This document shows positions 19,522 to 27,382 of a stretch of 64,000 nucleotides of DNA, piece by piece (position 1 is the stretch's first letter; each line of letters starts with the position of its first letter). The translations under genes and the position numbers were made by a program. The notes beneath the pieces were generated by a model. That model ran no database searches. It was not told where the DNA came from and saw only the letters and a program-made list of their open reading frames with translations. Source of the stretch: Massilia sp. Se16.2.3 (GTDB lineage: Bacteria; Pseudomonadota; Gammaproteobacteria; Burkholderiales; Burkholderiaceae_D); the NCBI RefSeq assembly GCF_014171595.1, contig NZ_CP050451.1, forward strand, positions 3,286,001 through 3,350,000, read 5' to 3'.

Positions 19522-19588
19522 CCGTAGGGTAGGCGGCAGGGCCCGGGCGGCAGAGCGACCCGCGGCAGGCGCGCCGTCCACCCTACGG
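19522..19588. repeat. Palindromic GTAGGGT repeat pair overlapping the end of folA
   Basis: Two inverted arms, CCGTAGGGTAGGCGGC at 19522-19537 and GCCGTCCACCCTACGG at 19573-19588, match over 14 of 16 bases with a 35-base GC-rich interior. The arms belong to the same family as the repeats at 24158 and 34466. The right arm contains the folA stop codon: on the minus strand CCG TAG GGT, with TAG ending the gene. Confidence 0.7.
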
Positions 19589-20068
19589 TTTGCGCAGGTA
19601 GGTCACGTAGGCGTAATCGAAGCCATTCGTCTCCGAACGATGCTGCTCGCGCGCCAATTCCGTCCACACGGCCGGGTCGATCGCCGGGAAGAAGGTATCG
19701 CAGGCGAAGGTGTGCGCGATCTCGGTAACGATCATGCGGTCGGCCAGGCTTATTGCCGCCTCGAAGATCTGCGCGCCGCCGATGATGCTGGCCGGCTCTT
19801 CGCCCACGAGCCCGATCGCCGCTTCCAGCGAGCTCACGGCATCCACACCATCATGGCGCCAGTCGCCGTTGCGGGTGACGACGATATTGCGCCGTCCCGG
19901 CAAGGGCCGCCCGATCGACTCGAAGGTCTTGCGGCCCATGATGATCGGCTGGCCCATCGTCACGCGTTTGAAGTGCGCCAGGTCTTCCGGCAGGTGCCAG
20001 GGAAGCTGGTTGTCGATGCCGATGCCGCGTTGCGCGTCGATGGCGACCACGAGCGTCAGCCGGGTCAT
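19583..20068 (-). CDS. folA: Dihydrofolate reductase
   Basis: Reduces dihydrofolate to tetrahydrofolate with NADPH. The 161-aa protein has the full pattern: VVAIDAQRGIGIDNQLPWHLPEDLAHF with the substrate-binding Asp/Glu region, MGRKTFESIGRPLPGR for NADPH binding, and SIIGGAQIFEAAISLAD. The stop codon lies inside a palindromic repeat. folA is on the same strand as thyA, its metabolic partner, but about 2 kb away and separated by an unrelated plus-strand gene. Confidence 0.97.
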   Translation of the reverse strand: MTRLTLVVAIDAQRGIGIDNQLPWHLPEDLAHFKRVTMGQPIIMGRKTFESIGRPLPGRRNIVVTRNGDWRHDGVDAVSSLEAAIGLVGEEPASIIGGAQIFEAAISLADRMIVTEIAHTFACDTFFPAIDPAVWTELAREQHRSETNGFDYAYVTYLRKP

Positions 20069-20296
20069 GGCGTCACCACGCGCAAGAGAAGGGTAGAGCA
20101 GGGAAGAGCGCGCATGTCGTGGTCCTTGTCACTTGGATAATCGTAAGCCGCGATGGTGTCGCCAGTGAATCTTCCTGTCAAGCCTGCGGGATGAGCAGCC
20201 TTCGCTCCTGTGTTATCTCAGCACGCCCGATGGGGCTCCGTGGAAAGCTTACTGCCGGGCTGGCGGCGGTGCCGGCTGGCGCAAAACGGAGGCATG

Positions 20297-20953
20297 ATGG
20301 AATCGACGGAAAAGGCGCTGAGCTTTACGAGTGTGCATGAAGAGCACGCGCTATTGCTCGCGGCGGGTGGTCAGCTGCTCTTCGCTGTTCTGGTGGACTG
20401 GGAATGGATATCGCTCGAGTCAGCGTTCGCTCCGGTGCTGCCGGCGATTTTTGCGACGCTGATCGTGCGCGAGCTGGTGAAGACCTTGCAGCGGGTGCAG
20501 TTCAATGGCAGCACGGTGCGGGTACTCGACGTGACGAGCTGGTATCGCTGGCGCGGTTTCGATCTGGCCGAGGTACAAAGGATCGAGTATTGCCAGGCTC
20601 CGTCGGATAAGGGCGGCGCCTACCTGAAGCTGTGCTTGAAGCCGAGCAGCCACCGCCGCTGGGATACGGTCCGTCTTGTCCGCGTCGGCTTGAGCGGCGA
20701 TGGCCGGCTGCTCGCCGCCCTCAGGGCGCGCCTCCAGGCGCTGCGGCCGGATCTGGAGGTGCACAAGCTGCCGTCGCACTATCGCGACGGGCCCGGGCCG
20801 GCGAGTAAACCTGCGAAAGCGGCGAGGAAATCCGCCAGGCGTCGCAAGCCTCCGAAAGCGGGCCGGGCGACGAGGCCCGAGGCTGCTGCAACGACCTGCA
20901 ACGAGGCGGAGATTGAGTCCTTCTTTGACAGCAGATCGGATGATGACGATTAG
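20297..20953 (+). CDS. Hypothetical membrane-anchored protein with basic C-terminal tail
   Basis: I do not recognise this 218-aa protein. The N-terminal third has hydrophobic stretches (EEHALLLAAGGQLLFAVLVD and APVLPAIFATLIVRELV) that could be two membrane helices. The middle (VRVLDVTSWYRWRGFDLAEVQRIEYC) looks like the PH-like domain found in small bacterial membrane proteins. The tail is rich in Lys/Arg (KPAKAARKSARRRKPPKAGR), then ends acidic (SFFDSRSDDDD). ATG 20297 is chosen because GGAGG at 20288-20292 lies close upstream; ATG 20294 is the alternative. Its stop overlaps that of the convergent MOSC gene (TTAG). The gene interrupts the folA-thyA neighbourhood. Confidence 0.6.
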   Translation: MESTEKALSFTSVHEEHALLLAAGGQLLFAVLVDWEWISLESAFAPVLPAIFATLIVRELVKTLQRVQFNGSTVRVLDVTSWYRWRGFDLAEVQRIEYCQAPSDKGGAYLKLCLKPSSHRRWDTVRLVRVGLSGDGRLLAALRARLQALRPDLEVHKLPSHYRDGPGPASKPAKAARKSARRRKPPKAGRATRPEAAATTCNEAEIESFFDSRSDDDD

Positions 20954-21615
20954 GCCTGGTCGAATAATCCACGGCCATCCCATCTTTCCATGACGCTGGC
21001 TGACTGCGCGGTGACTGCCTTGCCCGCATACGCTGGCCCCAGTTTCTCCAGCAGCCGCGGGAACGCGCGGCAGTAGCTGGACTGGATACCGGCCAGGCGC
21101 GCCAGCTGCGCATACCCGACGACGGCATCGGGCGGCACCGCGCCCAGCACGCGCCGCACCCGCTCACGCCAGTCGTCCGGCCACGTTGGCTGCAGTATGC
21201 CGAGGTCCTGTACGGCGTCGCCGCGGCGCAGGAGTCCACCCGACAGTACGCGCGCCAGCACACCACGCCGGGCCCCGATCCTGCGCGCAAGGCCCGGCTG
21301 CATGAGGTCGAGCTGGCCGCAGGCTTCGCACTGGAACATCAGGCGCAGGCGCACGTCCGCGCCGACCTGCAGCACGGTGCCGGACGCGAGCGACGCGATG
21401 TCGACCAGCAGGTTTTCGCGCAGCGCGTGCGGCGGCAGGGCATAGTCTGCGTAGACGGCGGCATCGGCCAGCAGCAGCTGGCGCGGAGAGTGGACATCCG
21501 CGTGGACGTCGCCCTCCAGCCCGAACCCGGCGATCGCATGTGCGCTGTCAGCCTGCTGGGGCGCGCGCTTGCGCGTCGGCCGCAGCGAAATCGCCTGGAG
21601 GGTGCCGATGCGCAT
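20950..21615 (-). CDS. MOSC domain protein with alkyltransferase-like C-terminal domain
   Basis: A 221-aa protein with two parts. Residues 1 to about 140 are a MOSC (molybdenum cofactor sulfurase C-terminal) domain: MRIGTLQAISLRP, GLEGDVHADVHSPRQLLLAD, RENLLVDI and FQCEACGQLDLMQPGL with the candidate sulfur-carrying Cys, ending VLARVLSGGLLRRGD. Residues about 150-200 (WRERVRRVLGAVPPDAVVGY and AQLARLAG) resemble the helix-turn-helix domain of O6-methylguanine methyltransferase and ATL proteins, here without a PCHR active site. The start at ATG 21615 is inferred from the MOSC start. It sits 14 bases after the DUF695 gene and probably belongs to the ltaE-thyA operon. The role of the fusion is unknown. 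Confidence 0.75.
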   Translation of the reverse strand: MRIGTLQAISLRPTRKRAPQQADSAHAIAGFGLEGDVHADVHSPRQLLLADAAVYADYALPPHALRENLLVDIASLASGTVLQVGADVRLRLMFQCEACGQLDLMQPGLARRIGARRGVLARVLSGGLLRRGDAVQDLGILQPTWPDDWRERVRRVLGAVPPDAVVGYAQLARLAGIQSSYCRAFPRLLEKLGPAYAGKAVTAQSASVMERWDGRGLFDQA

Positions 21616-21629
21616 CCGGACAGGCGGAA

Positions 21630-22133
21630 TCAGGACGCCAGGCCGTCGATGGCGGGAAAGACCTGGAATACATGGCCGGCCTTCTCCCAGGCCGCGTCGC
21701 CTTCCATGCGGAAGCTCCACTCGCGCTCCCAGGCGCGGCTGTCGATCAGCGACTGCAGCGCGGCGTGGGCCAGCTCCGGATCGTGCACATAGTAGATCAG
21801 TTCACGCTGGCCATTCCAGGTGCTGCGTGCCAGGAACAGCACGTTGGGCGCGTCGTTGTTGGTGCGCGCCGCATGCAGGGCCGCATCGATCTCGTCGCCA
21901 ATCTCGAACAGCAGCGCGCTGTCGGCCGGACTGGGCATGCCACTGTCGATCAGGTCGACAGCATCCAGCGTCACCACAAGGTGCCAGCAGAATACCTCGG
22001 TATGGGGGAAGGCGAGCAGCGCCTTGTTGATCACGATGATCTCCGGCAGGCCACTCCTGGTTGCGTGCACCAGGACCTCCCGCGGCTCGGGGATATCGAT
22101 CGTGATATCGGCGCCGGCTTCTGGCGCGGTCAT
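21630..22133 (-). CDS. DUF695 family protein
   Basis: A 167-aa protein without an assigned function. It matches the DUF695 pattern: an N-terminal half with [20 protein letters not shown], a central [17 protein letters not shown] and the C-terminal [20 protein letters not shown]. There is no signal peptide or membrane helix. Its ATG overlaps the thyA stop (ATGA), so the two are likely translated together. Confidence 0.7.
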   Translation of the reverse strand: MTAPEAGADITIDIPEPREVLVHATRSGLPEIIVINKALLAFPHTEVFCWHLVVTLDAVDLIDSGMPSPADSALLFEIGDEIDAALHAARTNNDAPNVLFLARSTWNGQRELIYYVHDPELAHAALQSLIDSRAWEREWSFRMEGDAAWEKAGHVFQVFPAIDGLAS

Positions 22134-22924
22134 ACCGCCACCGGCGCCTTGATCCCTGCATGCGACACGTAGTCGACGACCTCGAAATCCTCGAAACGGT
22201 AGTCGAACAGCGAATCGGGCTTGCGCCGGATAGCGAGTTTCGGCAGCGGGTGCGGTTCGCGCGACAGCTGCAGCTCCGCCTGTTCGAGATGGTTCGAATA
22301 CAGGTGGCAGTCGCCCCCGGTCCAGACGAAGTCGCCCACCTCCAGGCCTGCCTGCTGCGCCATCATGTGGGTCAGCAGCGCATACGACGCGATGTTGAAG
22401 GGCACGCCGAGGAAGATGTCGGCGCTGCGCTGGTAGAGCTGGCAGGACAGCTTGCCGTCGGCCACATAGAACTGGAAGAAGGCGTGGCAGGGCGGCAGCT
22501 TCATCTGCGGGATGTCGGCCACGTTCCAGCTTGACACAATCATGCGGCGCGAGTCCGGGGTGCCGCGGATCTGTTCGAGCACCTGGCTGATCTGGTCGAT
22601 GTGGCCACCGTCCGGGGTCGGCCAGTTGCGCCACTGGTAGCCGTAGATCGGGCCGAGGTCGCCGTTGGCGTCGGCCCATTCGTCCCAGATCGAAACGCCG
22701 TTTTCCTTCAGGTAGGCGATGTTGGTCGAGCCTTGCAGGAACCAGATCAGTTCATGGATGATGGACTTCAGGTGCACCTTCTTGGTGGTCACCAGCGGAA
22801 AGCCCTGCTGCAGGTCGAAGCGCATCTGGTGCCCGAACACGGACAGCGTGCCGGTGCCGGTGCGGTCGGTCTTGAGTGTGCCGTGCTCTTTCACATGGCG
22901 CATGAAGTCGAGGTATTGGCGCAT
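22130..22924 (-). CDS. thyA: Thymidylate synthase ThyA
   Basis: Makes dTMP from dUMP using methylenetetrahydrofolate and yields dihydrofolate, which folA recycles. The 264-aa length is that of E. coli ThyA. Conserved parts are [54 protein letters not shown] with the catalytic Cys, and [18 protein letters not shown]. It starts ten bases after the threonine aldolase gene and overlaps the DUF695 gene. Grouping thyA with a glycine-producing aldolase makes sense because glycine cleavage feeds one-carbon folates, but this link is inference. Confidence 0.97.
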   Translation of the reverse strand: MRQYLDFMRHVKEHGTLKTDRTGTGTLSVFGHQMRFDLQQGFPLVTTKKVHLKSIIHELIWFLQGSTNIAYLKENGVSIWDEWADANGDLGPIYGYQWRNWPTPDGGHIDQISQVLEQIRGTPDSRRMIVSSWNVADIPQMKLPPCHAFFQFYVADGKLSCQLYQRSADIFLGVPFNIASYALLTHMMAQQAGLEVGDFVWTGGDCHLYSNHLEQAELQLSREPHPLPKLAIRRKPDSLFDYRFEDFEVVDYVSHAGIKAPVAV

Positions 22925-22934
22925 CGCGAGCCCT

Positions 22935-24041
22935 TCAGGATAAACGCGCCATTGTAGCCGATGTCAGGGCACCGGCGAATGTCGCGAGGGCCTCGACCAG
23001 CCGCGCCTCGGGCATGTCCAGCAGGTTGTCGCCGACGTACAGCTCGAAGTAACTCGTGTCCGGCAGCACGCCGTGACTGACGCGGTTGAACATCCAGATG
23101 CCGTGGCGTTCGGCGAGTTCCGCACGGATCGCCAGCGCGCGCTCGCGCGAGACAGGCAGGTGCAGGTGGAGCATGTTGGCGGCAGGCAGAGCCGGGTTGA
23201 CGCGGATGACCGGATGCGCGCGCAGCGCCTCGTACAGGAACTGGGTGCGGCGGAAGTAGTCGGGCATTGCCGCCAGGCGCGCGTCGAACTGCATCGCGGC
23301 GGCAACGACGTAGGGCGAGCGGTGGATCACGTTGCCACCCTGGCGCCGGAACCACTCGGCCGATCGATCGACGAACTCGCGGCTGCCGGCGAGCATGGCG
23401 CCACCCAAGCCGCCAATGCCCTTGTAGAGCGACACATACACCGAGTCGAAACCGGCGGCGATCTCCTGCACGCTCTTGCCATAGCCGGCGGCTGCTTCCC
23501 AGAGGCGCGCACCGTCCATGTGCAGGTGGGCGCCGCGTGCCCTGACATGGGCCTTGATCGCTTCCAGTTCAATCCAGGGCGTCACCTGGCCGCCGATTTC
23601 CCGCATCGGAATCTCGATGCCCACGGCCCCCAGCCGGTCCGGCACGGCTGCGAGGTCGGCGACCATCCATGGCCGCGTGCGCTCGCCCACCTGCAGCGCG
23701 TCGAAGTGGCCGAGCAGCTGGTAGTTGGAACGTTCGTGGACGAAGATGTGCGAGGTCGGATGCAGCGCCGCCGGGGCGTTTGCGCGGTCCTGGCAGGCCA
23801 GGCGCAGGGCCGTCACCTGCGCCATGGTGCCGCTGACGCAGAACACGGCCGCCTCCATGCCGAGCAGCGCGGCGACCTTGTCCTCGAAGGACTCGATCAG
23901 CGCGCCGCTGCCGTAGACGTCGTGCTCGACGCCGTGGCGTTCGCACCAGTCGGCCATGGCGGCGAAGGTCTCGGCGGGGGTGCGGGCGCGATGGCCGGGG
24001 AAGACGGTGTGGCAGCGGCGGATCAGTTCAGCATCAAGCAA
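22935..24041 (-). CDS. ltaE: Low-specificity threonine aldolase family protein
   Basis: PLP enzyme that cleaves threonine or related beta-hydroxy amino acids to glycine and an aldehyde. The 368-aa protein carries [50 protein letters not shown] with the cofactor Asp, and [17 protein letters not shown] with the Schiff-base Lys. The start at ATG 24041 gives [17 protein letters not shown]. The members of this family vary in stereochemistry and substrate, so the gene name is by similarity. It leads the ltaE-thyA-DUF695-MOSC run. Confidence 0.82.
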   Translation of the reverse strand: MLDAELIRRCHTVFPGHRARTPAETFAAMADWCERHGVEHDVYGSGALIESFEDKVAALLGMEAAVFCVSGTMAQVTALRLACQDRANAPAALHPTSHIFVHERSNYQLLGHFDALQVGERTRPWMVADLAAVPDRLGAVGIEIPMREIGGQVTPWIELEAIKAHVRARGAHLHMDGARLWEAAAGYGKSVQEIAAGFDSVYVSLYKGIGGLGGAMLAGSREFVDRSAEWFRRQGGNVIHRSPYVVAAAMQFDARLAAMPDYFRRTQFLYEALRAHPVIRVNPALPAANMLHLHLPVSRERALAIRAELAERHGIWMFNRVSHGVLPDTSYFELYVGDNLLDMPEARLVEALATFAGALTSATMARLS

Positions 24042-24360
24042 GATGGGCTCCTCGTGAGGGCTGCAACTCTACACCGAACGCATCGTCTTTGGAATGGTGT
24101 GGCATGTGGCATTCGTATGGCCCGGCACGGTTGCATCCGAACGGCCCGCGGCGTGGCGTAGGGTGGGCACCCGTGCCCACGCGGTATCACCGGCCGATCT
24201 GCCAATGCCATCGTTGCGGGCCTTGCACCAGGCATGCGCACGACCGCGTGGGCACGAGTGCCGCCGCGGGTTGTGCGAGCAAGGCGGGCGCCGGCCCGGA
24301 TGTGCGAGGCGCAGCACGCGTGGAGTCAGGACTCCACCCTTCGGTGCGCGATCGATTCTC
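24042..24360. repeat. Gene-free stretch with a REPIN-like palindromic repeat pair, one arm degenerate
   Basis: No gene is seen here. It holds a palindromic unit at 24158-24184 (starts GTAGGGTGGGCACC, ends TGCCCACGCGG) and, 60 bases on, the same unit in inverted orientation, shortened to CCGCGTGGGCACGAGTGCC at 24244-24262, after which the expected CACCCTAC end is lost. A further inverted repeat, GGAGT-cagg-ACTCC, lies near 24322-24335. The stretch separates the threonine aldolase gene from the end of the ABC exporter gene. Confidence 0.7.
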
Positions 24361-26238
24361 CTAGTGCTCCACGTGCACGTTATGGAACTGCAGCGCCGCC
24401 AGGTTGGCATAGATGCCGCCCTGCGCCACCAGCGATGCATGCGTACCCGTCTCGACCACGCGGCCGTCTTCCATGACGACGATGCGGTCGGCGCGCTGCA
24501 CGGTCGCCAGGCGGTGCGCGATGATGACGGTGGTGCGCCCCAGCATGGCCGCTTCCAGCGCGCCCTGCACCAGGCGTTCGGACTCGGCATCGAGCGCGCT
24601 GGTCGCTTCGTCCAGCAGCAGCAGCGGCGGGTTCTTCAGCAGCGCCCGCGCGATCGCGATGCGCTGGCGCTGGCCGCCCGACAGGCGCACGCCGCGCTCG
24701 CCCAGGAAGGAGCGGTAGCCCAGGGGCAGGCGTTCGATGAATTCGTGGGCGGCGGCCATGCGTGCCGCCGCAATCACTTCCTCGTCGCTCGCTTCCGGCC
24801 GGCCGTAGCGGATGTTTTCCATCGCGTCGTTTGAAAAGATCACCGTGTCCTGGGGGACGATGCCGATCGCGCCGCGCAGCGTGTGCAGGTCGAGGTCGCG
24901 CACGTCGACGCCATCGAGCAGGATGGCGCCCGCCTGCGGGTCGTAGTAGCGCAGCAGCAGCTGGAACAGGGTCGTCTTGCCGGCGCCGGACGGGCCGACG
25001 ACGGCCACGGTCTCGCCTGGGCTGATATCGAGCGACACGTGCGACAGCGCGGCCGTGTCCTGGCGCGAGGGGTAAGCGAAGGTGACGTCGTTCAGCGCGA
25101 GTGCCGCGCCGTTCGACGAACGTGCCGGCAGCGGGCGCGGGTGCGCAGGGTTGCGAATGTCGGAGCGTGCGGCCAGCAGTTCCAGCAGGCGCTCGGTGGC
25201 GCCGGCGGCGCGTTGCGCTTCGCCCAGCACCTCGGAGAGGGCGCCGATCGAACAAACCACGATCGAGGCATACAGGATGAACTGGCCCAGGTCGCCGGTG
25301 GTCATGCTGCCGCGCAGGACCGCGTGCGCGCCCAGCCACAGCACGAAGACGATGCTGCCGAAGACCAGCACGATGGCGATCATGGTCAGCAGCGAGCGCG
25401 CGCGGATGCGCTGCATGGCGGCGCTGAACGCGCCTTCGACGGAATGGCCGAAGCGTTGCGCCTCGATGCCCTCGTGGGTATAGGCCTGCACGGTCGGCAT
25501 GGCGTTCAGGATTTCGCCGGCGAGCGCCGAGGCGTCGGCGATGCGGTCCTGCGAATCGCGCGAGAGTTTGCGTACGCGGCGGCCGAACAGCACGATCGGC
25601 ACGATCACGCCGACCAGGAGGCCCAGGATGATGGCGGTCAGCTTGGCGCTGGTCACGAACAGCATCGCCAGGCCGCCGACGAACAGCAGCGTATTGCGCA
25701 GGGCCAGCGAGATGCTGGTGCCGACCACGGTCTGGATCAGCGTCGTGTCGGTGGTCAGGCGCGAGAGCACTTCGCCCGTTTGCGTGGTCTCGAAAAAGGC
25801 GGGGCTCTGGTGCACCACGTGGCGGTAGACGGCGCTGCGGATGTCGGCGGTGACGCGCTCGCCCAGCCACGACACCATGTAGAAGCGCGCGGCCGTGGCC
25901 ACGCCCAGCACCGCGGCCACGGCGAACAGGCCCGGGAAGGCGGCGTCGATATGGTGGATGCCGCTACCGGTGGCGGCCCCGCCGAAGCCGAGGTCGATCA
26001 TGCGCTTGAAGGCGGCCGGAATGGCGAGGGTGGCGCCGGCCGCGAACAGCAGGGCGATCCCGGCCAGGATGAATTGGCGGCGGTAGGGAAGCAGGAAGGG
26101 CAGGAGCCCCTTGAAGGCAGCCAGGCTGCCCTTTTCCGGGCCGGCCTTGGCGGGAGCCTTGCTGCCGCCGGCGGCATGTGCCGCTGTGCTGGCAGCCGGG
26201 CTTGCTGGAATGGTGGTGCTGTCGGAACGCTTGTTCAT
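24361..26238 (-). CDS. ABC exporter, MsbA/ABCB-like, membrane and ATPase domains fused
   Basis: A 625-aa half-transporter expected to work as a homodimer. An Ala/Lys-rich N-terminal tail (about 40 aa) precedes six membrane helices ([20 protein letters not shown] onwards, [17 protein letters not shown] is the first coupling region). The ATPase domain has Walker [18 protein letters not shown], the signature [17 protein letters not shown], Walker [13 protein letters not shown] and the H-loop IIAHRLAT. The overall pattern is that of lipid or multidrug exporters. The substrate is not evident. It lies 79 bases after the CrtC-like gene at the end of a long minus-strand gene run. Confidence 0.88.
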   Translation of the reverse strand: MNKRSDSTTIPASPAASTAAHAAGGSKAPAKAGPEKGSLAAFKGLLPFLLPYRRQFILAGIALLFAAGATLAIPAAFKRMIDLGFGGAATGSGIHHIDAAFPGLFAVAAVLGVATAARFYMVSWLGERVTADIRSAVYRHVVHQSPAFFETTQTGEVLSRLTTDTTLIQTVVGTSISLALRNTLLFVGGLAMLFVTSAKLTAIILGLLVGVIVPIVLFGRRVRKLSRDSQDRIADASALAGEILNAMPTVQAYTHEGIEAQRFGHSVEGAFSAAMQRIRARSLLTMIAIVLVFGSIVFVLWLGAHAVLRGSMTTGDLGQFILYASIVVCSIGALSEVLGEAQRAAGATERLLELLAARSDIRNPAHPRPLPARSSNGAALALNDVTFAYPSRQDTAALSHVSLDISPGETVAVVGPSGAGKTTLFQLLLRYYDPQAGAILLDGVDVRDLDLHTLRGAIGIVPQDTVIFSNDAMENIRYGRPEASDEEVIAAARMAAAHEFIERLPLGYRSFLGERGVRLSGGQRQRIAIARALLKNPPLLLLDEATSALDAESERLVQGALEAAMLGRTTVIIAHRLATVQRADRIVVMEDGRVVETGTHASLVAQGGIYANLAALQFHNVHVEH

Positions 26239-26317
26239 CGTGTCGCTGGTTGTCGCGCGCTTGTCGTGTTGCAGTGATATTCGCGTCGCTTGCTTGTTAG
26301 TGTTTCAGTCGCTCGGT

Positions 26318-27382
26318 TCAAAGTTTCATCGGCCGCACATAGCCCGTCATCTCGAGGTAGCCGCGGCCGGCCGGTACGCCCTCGCGCCGCACCGCCACGG
26401 CGCCTTCCCAGTAGACGGCGCCGGTCGAGCGGCGCGAGTCGAGTTCCTGGTCCGGCTGCAGCGGGTCGATCTGCCAGCGCGTGCCGCCGAGGGTAATCGT
26501 CGTCGCCACCGGATACTCGGCATTGGTGCGCGGGGAGCGCCAGAGTGTGCGTGGCGCGAAGCGCACCGCCTCCGGCGCGTAGCGCGTCACCTTGCCGCCC
26601 TTCGTGCGCAGCATGCCCCGGGCCCATAGTTTAGCACCGTCCCCGGCGCGGACCTGGAAAGCCATCAGCGCCGAGCCGTCGTCCAGGTTCGCCCCGATCC
26701 AGTCCCAGCCGCTGGCTTCGGGCTGCAGCGCTTCGCTCGACCATTCGTGGTCGAACCAGGCGCTGCCCGTCACGTCCTGTACCTTGCCCGCGCGCCCGGC
26801 CTTGCCGCTGACACGCAGCTGCGGCAGGCTGTAATAGTAACTGGCATGCTGCGCGGCCGGCCCCTTGCGCGAGTAGCCGCCTTCGCCCTGTGCCAGCGGC
26901 GGCTGGGTCGGCGCCAGCGTGAGTTCCAGCGTCAGTTCCGCCGAGCCCACGCTGACGCGGTAGTTGCCGTCGGCGCCGCGCAGCATGCGCCAGTCGTCCA
27001 GCTTCACATCGAGGTCGCCCGGTTTGGCCCAGGCGAGGTTGAAGCCGGCGCGGGCGCTGCGCTGGTCGTGCACGAGGTGCCCCAGCGCGGGGTCGGAAAT
27101 GGCCGCGTGGCCGATCACCAGCTGGTGCGGCGCAAACGCACTCGGATTGGCCGGGTCGTGTTCGGTGCGGCTGCGGAAGAAGGTCACCTGGAAGCCGAGT
27201 GGCTTGCCGCTGGCGGTGGTGAGCCAGCCGGTGACGTACCACCACTCGGTACGAAAGTCCGGATGGGCGCCGAAGTCGCGCGGATAGGCCAGCGCGACAC
27301 CCGGCTTGACCGGAGCGAAGACCGGCGGCGCGGCCAGGCAGGCTTGCGCCAGCAGGAGCAGCAAAACGAGAACGAAGCGCAT
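26318..27382 (-). CDS. CrtC/AttH-like lipocalin-fold protein, exported
   Basis: A 354-aa protein with a signal peptide (MRFVLVLLLLLAQACLAAPP; the Cys could make it a lipoprotein). It has the hallmarks of the carotenoid hydratase/AttH two-lipocalin family: FRTEWWYVTGWL, GFQVTFFRSR, AWFDHEWSSEAL, GWDWIGANLDDGSALMAFQV and EGAVAVRREG. In Att-type transporters such a protein is encoded next to an FtsX-type permease and an ATPase. Here the permease gene is directly upstream, with stop and start overlapping at 27382, but no ATPase gene is adjacent. The ligand is unknown, and despite the family name no carotenoid genes are near. Confidence 0.8.
   Translation of the reverse strand: MRFVLVLLLLLAQACLAAPPVFAPVKPGVALAYPRDFGAHPDFRTEWWYVTGWLTTASGKPLGFQVTFFRSRTEHDPANPSAFAPHQLVIGHAAISDPALGHLVHDQRSARAGFNLAWAKPGDLDVKLDDWRMLRGADGNYRVSVGSAELTLELTLAPTQPPLAQGEGGYSRKGPAAQHASYYYSLPQLRVSGKAGRAGKVQDVTGSAWFDHEWSSEALQPEASGWDWIGANLDDGSALMAFQVRAGDGAKLWARGMLRTKGGKVTRYAPEAVRFAPRTLWRSPRTNAEYPVATTITLGGTRWQIDPLQPDQELDSRRSTGAVYWEGAVAVRREGVPAGRGYLEMTGYVRPMKL

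Noticed and set aside
24883..26277. A 464-codon plus-strand frame opposite the ABC exporter
   Set aside because: His/Gln/Asp-rich shadow with no motif or ribosome site.
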